Below, piece after piece: positions 55,751 through 64,000 of a stretch of 64,000 bases of DNA. Numbering within the stretch: the first letter of the stretch is position 1; every line of letters begins with the position of its first letter. The translations under genes and the position numbers were made by a program. Source of the stretch: Mesorhabditis belari (lineage: Eukaryota; Nematoda; Chromadorea; Rhabditida; Rhabditidae); the NCBI GenBank assembly GCA_958450365.1, contig CAUEEP010000915.1, positions 1,041,001-1,105,000 on the forward strand, written 5' to 3'. The notes below the pieces were generated by a model. That model saw only the letters and a program-made list of their open reading frames with translations. It had not been told where the DNA came from and ran no database searches.

Positions 55751-57353
55751 CTACCAAGATGAATCTTCAACTCCATACAATGGATCCAAGTAGTATTTCT
55801 TTGGACGACCGTCAGCTTTTGTCCCCAAAGATCGGAACACTTCCTGGAAATGGGTTTTTATAGATTCTTCAAGCCTTACAAGCTTTCACTATTCGAGCTC
55901 TTGTAGAGTTCACTGTTTTATTGCTAGTTTTTGGCGAAACCCGATGAGAAAACGAAGGCTTATATACGGCGACCGTTGGCCAGACGGTGAGCGATTACGC
56001 GACCGCACAAAGAACATAGGAGTGAATCTTTTTTGTTCTGTAAATGATTCCCAGGTGAGATATGAGGCTAAAAATTTGGACCTGGGGGTTTTCGGGGTTG
56101 GGGAATCGATTGACAATGTTTTAAAACGAGGTAAACAATCGGAATTTTGACAAAAATGAAGATCAAGAGCACATTTAATAATGTACTATGAATTCTTGAT
56201 CTTTTTCAAGTCTCTAAGTTTATTTTCTTCAAATTAGATCCGGCTACTTGATCTTTGTAGATTTCTAATCAAAACTCGGTAATTGTTTTGGTTTCAAAGC
56301 GCCGAGACAAACAGATTCAAACACTAAGTATCGCTAAAAGAATTGCCCTTTTCTTCTTTTTCCCTACACAAATAAAGGTAAATAATAGAAAAATGATTGG
56401 ATTAAATCCTTACTTGAATCCTCGTCATGGCCATGTGTGGAGCACAGTCCGAAAACTGAAATTTTTGATTTAATAATTTCGCGGAGAGATTAACTTTTTT
56501 CGTGGACTGGGACAAAGAATGTTCGCTATTTTTCAGAATTTTCAAGAAAATTTCATTTAAAGCATCATTTCCGCGTTTTGCAGGAAAAAAAAATAGGAAT
56601 TTAATAGAGAAAAGGAATATTTTCCGTACTTCATGATATCAGATCGATAAATTGAATTTTAAAGCTGAATATCTTTAAATGAAATGAATAGAAAAAGCAT
56701 TACTTTGTAAAAAAGCAATACTAGAACTAGTCAATTCTAAGATAGTTGCCGTACTTTATGATATCAAATCGATTACCGTATTTTCTCTAATAGTAGTGCA
56801 CCCAGAGCGGCTAAGCTCGAAATCAGGCTGCTTACCACGATGGGGCGGGCGATGAGCTAGTGGGGGTGAGTGTTGAGCTTCGCAAGCGGAACGAATAGTC
56901 TCACTCGGCTTAGCATCAACCGGCTTCGAATAGGCGAACCCTTTGAGTGTTTATGTATGTTCTTGAATATCTGAGTATTAGAGGTGAAAAAAAAAAAAGT
57001 ATAGTCGCCTAAATTGCTCGAAATCTCGAAAACCGCTTATCAGAACCTATCAATGTTGGGTCGGAAAATGTAGCTGACGATGAGATCTAGTGGGGGATTT
57101 GAGTGTTGAGCTTCTGCAAAAGCTTGGAAACCGTAAAATAAACTTGGCGAGGTGAACTACTATTAGAGAAAATACGGTATATCTCTAAACTAACATTGTA
57201 ATAACCCTTTATAACTTACTATCGCTTACTGTATGTTTACTTGAATATTCTGAAGTAAAAGAAACAAGTTTCGTTTTCGATTAAGCTACTCACTTGTATT
57301 AGGCAAAGTTGTGCAACGATGACCAACAACACGGCGTACAGAAACCGACTCAT
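55751..57353 (-). CDS. Predicted secreted peptide precursor, 50 aa
   Basis: Two exons on the minus strand: 57353-57294 and 55843-55751. Exon 1 (20 codons) is exactly a signal peptide, MSRFLYAVLLVIVAQLCLIQ, ending at a GTGAGT donor. Exon 2, after a TTCCAG acceptor, reads EVFRSLGTKADGRPKKYYLD then PLYGVEDSSW and a TAG stop. Phase 0 joins both. The mature part has one basic site (GRPKK), where a glycine precedes Arg, so processing to small peptides is conceivable. There are no cysteines, excluding a disulfide-type toxin or antimicrobial fold. I recognise no known peptide family. The 1.45-kb intron holds a P4 MITE. Confidence 0.65.
55935..56150. repeat. Dispersed repeat in the peptide-gene intron
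   Basis: GAGCGATTACGCGACCGCACAAAGAAC resembles the tandem block at 3683-4244 (GCGATTACGGGCGCGCACAAAG), linking two distant loci. Only part of the unit is shared, and the rest of this stretch (TTCGGGGTTGGGGAATCG) is related to 54880. Confidence 0.5.
56774..57179. mobile_element. MITE family P4, long copy 7
   Basis: Left end TACCGTATTTTCTCTAATAG, right end TAGAGAAAATACGGTA. It is longer than the other copies because of an internal segment (CTCACTCGGCTTAGCATCAA) and a poly-A run; the standard core AGCTGACGATGAGATCTAGT is present twice in part. Confidence 0.85.
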
Positions 57354-59496
57354 TTTGTATTCGCAAATGCCGGAAGCGAAGTTACCTTCAAAGATAGAAT
57401 ATTCTCAAAAACTCAAAACTGAAATGTTTTTGATCTTTTACATTAATACGATTAATTTTTGAACTCAGAAAACATCTCAAATGACTCGATAAACATTTTG
57501 GGAACAATGGAAAGTAATCTTTGATGAAAAGTGATAGAAAAAGAATCAAATTGCAGCAATGTTTTGAAGAAAATTGAATAAAATTTGTAATCAAATAACG
57601 TCAATAAGACAATAAAATGAAAAAAAAGAAAAATGATTAGAAATATTTTAGTTTTGTTTATGAAATATTTGATATCATCAGCTACAATGATGAGTAATCA
57701 AAAGAGAATTTTCTTAAAGAAAGAAGAAGAAAGAGAAGAAGAAGAAAGAAGAAGGAAGAGAAGAAAGAAAAGAAGAAAGAGTTTCAGTAAATCATTTTTA
57801 TAATTTCTAAACTTGTCAAAAGCTTTTACTTATTTTAAGCAAAAGTACCGTAATCAAATTCTCCCATCCCAACAGAATTGACTCAATTTGATCTTTAATT
57901 CTAAACTCAAACTCATAAATGTTCTGGATAATTTTTCTTGAGAAATATTTTACATACAGAGCCAATCCTTTTTTTAATTCAACTTTTAACAATAAGAATA
58001 GAGAATCCATTTTTCCTAAGCACTTCCTCAATCTCTTTGTTGTAACGGGAATTCTTGAAAACTAAGAATATCCAAGAATAAACAAATGAAGAAAGAAAAA
58101 GTGAAGAATCAAGAAACTATTTGATGTGAAAGGATGGGAAGTGATGTGAAAAGAAAAGAAAGAAAAAGAAAGAAAAGCTGTTTTAAGGAAAAGCTTCAAA
58201 GCACAAGAATTTTCGATTGACTTATAGGTGAATTTTGTTGGCTTTTAATTTAAGGAAAAGGTTTTAAGGAAAGTTTTCAATTTTGGCTCGATTACAGCAC
58301 AAAACGTCATCCTATAATACTACAGAAAACTAAATTCATCTATGACACTTGAACGAAACATAGTTGAAATTATTGTAAAGAAATGATGACTTTACAACTC
58401 GCCTGATCCCTTTACTTATCTAATATTTAATTAAAAAAGGTTGATTGTTGATTACAATTGATTTGATGTTGATTACAAATGAAATGGTTTAACGGAAATG
58501 GAAATGGTTAATGATCTTGGTTAATGATCTAGCCTGATAGTTGAAACTAGGGCAGATCAAAAACGTTTGCACCGCAGGGACTCGAAGCCCCAACCTTTCG
58601 CTCACCGAGCAAGAGTCCTAACCACTACACAAAAACGCACTTAACCTCCCTCGTTCCAGAGGGAGTTAAGTTGATTCCTGAACTGAAATTCCTGAAATTC
58701 AAGCCATCATAGCAAAATTATATAGCACTTTCTCCTAGCCACATCAAGCACGAATCTTCTCTTATATTCCCCCTTTCCATTTTCTCCCCCGCAAATAGCA
58801 CGTGCCACTCAATGAGATTGGTGAATTTTGAAGAATTGAGACGATTCCTTTTGCTTGGATTATTAAAATGACGTAGGGCCTCAAATCTCAAATCTTTACC
58901 TACACTTTCCTATAAATAGGAATCTTTTTTGAATTATTTAACGCTCTCTATTAATGCTTCATGAAGTAAATGATGTGAGGAAAACAAGAAACAAAAAGAG
59001 AGGGAAATTGAGGATTCGGGAAATGTCTACTACATTGAAATCAAGGAAATTGTAAAAGAAATTATGTATTGTAGCTGAAAAATAGAAAGATTTTGAGAAG
59101 TTAGCGGAAAGTCGCACTTTGAGGAATTTGTTGATCACTATTGTAAGCTGAAAAGGTTTTCATTTTCTAAGAAAATGTTTAGAAAAGTTTGATAGACTAA
59201 AGTGAACTTAAAACACTTCCAAAACGATACGTATCTCAATTCTTGGAATCGAAAACTGCAAGATTGTTCAACTAAACCTAATCTTTCAGCACCTAAAAAT
59301 ATTCTAACAAATAGCAAAAAAAGCGAACAGATTTTCCCCGCAAATTCATTTGATCGACCATTTTTGCATTGGAAAAAGAAACGTTTTAAGATTTTAAGAT
59401 ACAGTAATTTCAAGAAAATGTCAAAAGTTGATTATTAGCCTAGAATTTTAAGTTCTGAAATGAATTGGATATAGGGAAATGGTGAACTTTTGAAGA
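57354..59496. other. Intergenic, no protein gene seen
   Basis: AT-rich DNA with purine tracts (57715-57785 GAAGAAGAAAG; 58145-58175 AAAAGAAAG). The only discrete feature is the tRNA-like sequence at 58564. Confidence 0.6.
58564..58637 (-). pseudogene. tRNA-like sequence, 74 nt
   Basis: The minus strand has tRNA length, a canonical D-arm block GTAGTGGTTAGGAC, a T-loop TTCGAGTC, and ends that partly pair (CGTTTTT with GCAAACG). The anticodon stem is weak, the base before the anticodon is not U, and the T stem is mismatched, so a decayed tRNA or a tRNA-derived repeat is more likely than a working gene. Confidence 0.45.
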
Positions 59497-59502
59497 TTGA
59501 AG

Positions 59503-59740
59503 CATTGCTGGGCCAAGAATTGCTGGGGATTGCTGGGCCAAGAATTGCTGGGAATTGCTGGGCATTGCTGGGCCAAGAATTGCTAGGCATTGCTGGGCCA
59601 AGAATTGCTGGGTATTGCTGGGCCAAGAATTGCTGTACCAAGAATTGCTGGGCCAAGAATTGTTGGGTATTGCTGGGCCAAGAATTGCTGGGCATTGCCG
59701 GGCCAAGAATTGCTGGGTATTGCTGGGCTTTGCTGGTCCA
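59503..59740. repeat. Minisatellite (ATTGCTGGGCCAAGA)n
   Basis: About 240 bp of ATTGCTGGGCCAAGA units alternating with shorter ATTGCTGGGT/GGC units. All three plus-strand frames are open through it, giving artefact ORFs rich in LLGIAGPRIAG. Confidence 0.92.
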
Positions 59741-62050
59741 AGAATGGAAACCCACGCATTGACTTTCTTTTAAAATTTAGACTAAATGATTGTAAAGAAT
59801 TGTGCTAAAATTAAATTTTATTTTATTCAAGTTATTTCTAGGATTTCTGATAGACCAAATCATTTTCATTACCAAAGAAAAACTCTTTATATTATCTATA
59901 GAACAATAGCCCTATTCTTCACAATTCTCTTTGTACAATTCAAAAAAAAATAATAAGAAATTCACATGGTAGAATGGGAATTGTATTTACTATAAATATC
60001 TTTAGAAGAATGACAAAATCCGGACAGAAACCCGTAAAGAATCAACGGTCAAAGTATCAAAGAGAACAATGGGATTTGGTACAGTAAGATTTATGAGTGT
60101 AAGGCTTCGAAATTCTTGAAAATTTGAGCTCAAAGCTAGAGAAATCTATTCTAGTTCTGTGTTAGCTGAAGAACTTTTTGAATTTTACTTACAAATCCAA
60201 TTCCTAAGCGGATTGGCGCACTTTACAGTAATCAAAATAAGTGTAAGGCTTAGAAATTCTTGAAAAATTAACCTCAAAGCTAGAGAAATCTATTCTAGTT
60301 CTAAGTGTTGGCTGAAGAACTTTTTGAACTTTACTTCCAAATCCAAATCCAGTGGAAACACTTTTGAATAATACAGTACAAAGCTTTCATTAATCTCAGA
60401 GATTGTTTTATTCTAAAAATAATCTAATAAATTCATGATTTCAACGGAAGAATAAGAGAAAATGGATATGAATAAATTGAGGAGAAAAGAAAGAAAAGAG
60501 AATGAAGGCCAAAGAGCACACGTGGGGAGCAGAGCCTTTCAAGAGAACTTATTTTTAGTTCTTATTGTTTTTTAGAAGTAAATTGTCTTCTGAAGGCTTT
60601 ATTAAGTTCTTGGGAACTTTTCTAAAGTTTTTCAGCTTTGAAGGGTGTTGTAAGCATGTAGTTGAGTCAAGTATTGTATCAACAGTAGTTCAAAACCAGA
60701 ATAATCCTCTAAATCGATTAAAGTAACAACATATGACTACTTATGTAAAGAAATCATGACGTGGATCATGACGTGAATCAAGACTCAACTCAGAAAAGAT
60801 GGGGCAAAAAAATTGGAGTCAAATTTTTCTGTTTTCTTGTTGCGTACTTAAATTTCTGGGAAAAATGGAAATTTTTGAAGAAAAGCCTTAAAGAAAAGGG
60901 TTATCAAGTAAAAAATACACAAGTTTTCCTTCAAAATCTTTTTAAACCTTTTCAAAAATGATAAGTTTTGCCTCTCCGCCCGTGACGAGTTTGATGGGAT
61001 CAACATCAATCAAACACTCAAGAAGACTCCTTATAGAATTATAGAATAGAACTTCTAGAGATCTTTACTCACTCATTTCTCAAGTACGTAGTAAACTCAT
61101 AAAAAGAAAAAGCTAAAGTAGGCTTAAAGGTCTGATTTCCATTACTTTTTGATCATTGGATGAACCTCATCAAAAAGAGATTAGATTTCAGAGAAGAGAT
61201 CAAAGGAAAGATTGTAGAGAAGAGATCAGAGGAAAGATTTCAGAGAAGAGATCTTCTCGAAAGTTCAAGTGAAAGTAATCTATGATGTTATTCATTTAAA
61301 AATAGCAAAAGAAGAAGTTAGAATTTGAAATATTAAGGAGAGAAAGGTAATGTTTAGTTTTTTTAAGAAAATGTTTAGTTTTTCATTGAAAAGATAGAGA
61401 ATGATGGAGTAATTTGATAGTCTTTTCCCTATTCACTTCGAGTACTTTTTAATGAAGAAGAGAAGAATAAAGGGGTAAAAAAAGCAATGAATATTTCGAT
61501 GTGTGAATATTCTACGTAGAGTTTCTCCACGTGGCACATATTCGATTTCATTCGTTCATGATTTCGTCATAAATTTCACCCCCGCTTCACGAATTTTTGC
61601 GAAATTTGACGGTTAGTTTTTCGATTTTCGAATCTTTGAAATGTACTTAAAAAGGGGAAATGGAAAATCTGTGGATTACTTTTGTGGAAAACTTGTCATT
61701 CATTCACCGGAAATTTTCTAGACATCTTCTAGAAATTTTTCTAATCCAATTCTGTCATATTGATGCAAACAAATTACTGGTTTCCTTCAAGACAAGAATA
61801 GATTCAGAATTTTCTATGAAATTTGAATTTCCAAACAAAAACAAAGGGAAACAAGGCCTTGGTAATGCAAAAAAAAAACGCAAATTTTCTTCAGGGTTTC
61901 TATATTTTATTTAGAAAGAAATAAAGTGTGAAAACGACATGAAAAGTGCCAGATAGTGCAGATAAAAGATTACAAAGTCACTTAAAATGCAACGAAGTAG
62001 CCCTTTTAAAATCAGACGCGGTGGAGATCAAAGGCAACTTGTCAGGAAGC
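59741..62050. other. Intergenic, no gene seen; short duplications
   Basis: 60107-60175 and 60240-60315 are direct repeats (CTTCGAAATTCTTGAAAATT; AGCTAGAGAAATCTATTCTA). 61175-61260 repeats GAGAAGAGATCAGAGGAAAG. On the minus strand about 60960-61030 is open (LLECLIDVDPIKLVTGG), but no exon structure follows. Confidence 0.55.
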
Positions 62051-62445
62051 GGGGGGTGAGACAAATGCGACCTTTTTTTTGCGCACTTGGACATTTGCGC
62101 ACCTTTTTTTGCTGGAAAAGGCCTTAGGAAAGGTCGTAGAGCTTTAAAAATGCTTTCATAGAAGGGAATCGTATGCGTAGATTCCGAATTTCGGCAAATC
62201 AGACCTCGCTGACACGTCAAATTTGGGCTAAAAAGCAAAAACGCCGCAACTTAACGCTTTTCCGCAGTTTTTGCTTTTTAGCCCAAATTTGACGTGTCAG
62301 CGAGGTCTGATTTGTCGAAATTCGGAATATACGCATACGATTCCCTTTATATGGAAATATTTTCGAAGCTCTACGGCCTTGCCTAAGGCCTTTTCCAGCA
62401 AAAAAAAAGATGCGCAAAAAAAAGGTCGCATTTGTCCCACCCCCG
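62051..62445. mobile_element. Palindromic MITE P10, copy 2, 395 bp
   Basis: Ends GGGGGGTGAGACAAATGCGA and TCGCATTTGTCCCACCCCC match the 51313 copy, including the poly-T/GCGCAC subterminal blocks. The inner arms differ (CAAATCAGACCTCGCTGACA and complement), so the two copies share termini but not cores. Confidence 0.88.
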
Positions 62446-64000
62446 GGAAGCGCATTCCAAACTTTAATCACACGATTTACAAAAAAAAACTCTAGAGGAT
62501 TTAGAGAAAGCAGATTCGGGATGCTATGCGATGAAAGTTATCGAAGTTGAACTTCAAAACAAAACTAAATGCAATACTTTAACTGTGTTAAATAGTGGCT
62601 AAAGCATTTTACTCAATACTTATTAACTTATAAAGTCACACAATGACTTATAAAAGCCAGACTCTTGAAGTAATAGATAGTAATAGATTCTTGAAGAGAA
62701 ATGCAACTTTTTACAACACTTCAGCTCCAACCCGTAGCCAGAAAAAGTTTGGCAAAAAAATTGGAGTCCCTACAGTTGGCAGTCACCACAATTTTTCTTT
62801 TTCGTATTGTGTACTTAAATTTCTGACTCTGAAAGTAAAATATAGCAGAAAAGTGAAACTTTTTTTTTTAAAGAAACGGCTATTCAGTTAAAAGCACAAC
62901 TTTGCTTTAAAGAAGTTTTGATTTCGAGCGTGGGAGGGGGCAAATGCTTGCCTACTGACCTACTTCAGCTGATCATTTCTGAATCAGCCAAAGACACGCC
63001 AGAGTGAGCTTTCAATCTCTGAGCTTTTCCTTTTGAGCAAGGGTCACCAATATTCCCTCGATCTCTCCCCGTCCCTTCGATGCGCGTAGGCGCCGCTTGA
63101 AGCCCGTCAACTCAATTATTCGAATTTCGCAGTCCAATTTCACGGGGAAGCGCCCGGAAATCCACAGATTACTTGAATATTTTTCTATTTTGGTGAGGCT
63201 AACCTTTCGAATAAATGTTGTGAGAGGTCAAGCAGGAAATTTGTTGATAACTTTTTTGCAAGAAACTGGAGACGCAGTTGGAAACGTACTTTTAGAATCT
63301 ATTTTAGACTGAACAATAGAGGTAATCTTAGGAAAACTTAACTAGTAAGTGATCAAAGTAAGTTATAAGCACGAGTTAGAGTCACAAGCATTTTGTGAGA
63401 GTCCGGTTTTTGACGTCAAAATGTTGTCCTAGATCGTTTAGAGGAAGCTAATTTGTTTTCTCCAAGCTGTAAGTGATCTAAAAAGCTGTAAGTGATCTTC
63501 ACAAGTTCTTTCATTGTCAACACGAAGCTATTTACAAAATCTGGCTGCTTTAGTGAACCTGTAAAACTTTGTACTTGCTTAAAAGTTGAACTAAAGTTAA
63601 CTTAAAGTTGATCTTCACAAGTTCTTTCACTGTTATTTACAAAATCTGCCCGCTTTAGTGAACCTGTGAAACTTTTTAAGCGCCCCGAAATCCACAGATT
63701 ACTTGAATACTTTTCTATTTTGGTGAGGCTAACCTTTCGAATAAATGTTGTGAGAGGTCAAGCGAGAAATTTGTTGATAACCCTTTTTGCAAGAAACTGG
63801 AAGCCTGCACAGTTGGAAACGTACTTTTAGAATCTATTTTTAGACTGAACAATCGAGGTAACCTTAGGAAAACTTAACCAGTAAGTGATCAAAGTAAGTT
63901 ATGAGCATGAGTTAGAGTCACAATCAGTCTACTGCATGTGTTACTGGATCCAAAAGTATTCAAAGATCCATTACATTTAAAACTTACAAAACAAAGCTAC
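62446..64000. repeat. Right end of window: direct repeat of about 240 bp, period 530
   Basis: 63150-63388 and 63680-63924 are direct copies (ATCCACAGATTACTTGAATA, GGCTAACCTTTCGAATAAAT, AACTTAACYAGTAAGTGATC) with about 95% identity by eye. Between them TTCACAAGTTCTTTCA and GCTGTAAGTGATCT are repeated too. 62740-62830 is related to 60800-60860 (GGCAAAAAAATTGGAGTC). No gene is supported; 63040-63150 is GC-richer but not open consistently. Confidence 0.7.

Noticed and set aside
59435..59808. Overlapping ORFs of 72-106 codons with LLGIAGP/PAILGPAMP repeats
   Set aside because: Minisatellite translation in several frames.

Overview
The window is nuclear DNA of a nematode, most likely a rhabditid. 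The evidence is intron-split genes with short GT-AG introns ending in TTTTCAG, start codons sitting just after a splice acceptor (the pattern left by spliced-leader trans-splicing), an interstitial block of the nematode telomere hexamer TTAGGC, and genes whose closest recognisable forms are animal developmental and housekeeping genes. The sequence is AT-rich, gene-sparse and heavily loaded with palindromic MITEs. No prokaryotic operon, CRISPR array, rRNA or phage feature was seen. All gene models were spliced by hand from the bases; exon phases were checked for each one.

Layout. 168-3507 (+): Fam20-type secretory kinase. 3.6-6 kb: a tandem duplication, then a mariner copy that keeps part of its transposase. 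6011-6566 (-): small unrecognised gene. 8137-10792 (-): inositol polyphosphate 5-phosphatase of the INPP5E type. 11.7-15.4 kb (-): a possible gene fragment, then two small genes placed head to tail (a proline-rich 89-aa protein and a 165-aa single-pass membrane protein). 18443-25180 (-): ZC4H2 orthologue with a 22-nt micro-exon and an apparent 1-base frame break. 25.4-27.5 kb: satellite and tRNA-like repeats. 27544-30405 (-): PEX12. 34483-36286 (+): EGF-repeat membrane protein. 37-39 kb: repeats and a 136-nt poly-T. 39047-47310 (-): ZIC/REF-2 zinc-finger transcription factor with five fingers, its introns full of elements. 52013-53999 (-): RYBP/YAF2-type Polycomb adaptor. 55751-57353 (-): 50-aa predicted secreted peptide. 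57.4-64 kb: no gene supported, only repeats and a tRNA-like sequence.

The genes do not form one pathway. They are independent housekeeping and developmental loci: secretory phosphorylation, phosphoinositide signalling, peroxisome import, ubiquitin and Polycomb regulation, and neural or epidermal transcription. The only operon-like arrangement is the pair at 12.9-15.4 kb. The most distinctive property of the window is its repeat biology. Four mariner derivatives share one set of ends, seven copies belong to a TACCGTATT family, and at least seven further large palindromes are present. One inverted-repeat element contains tRNA-like modules, one insertion is nested inside a palindrome with an 11-bp target duplication, and several tandem arrays have 9- or 12-bp periods.
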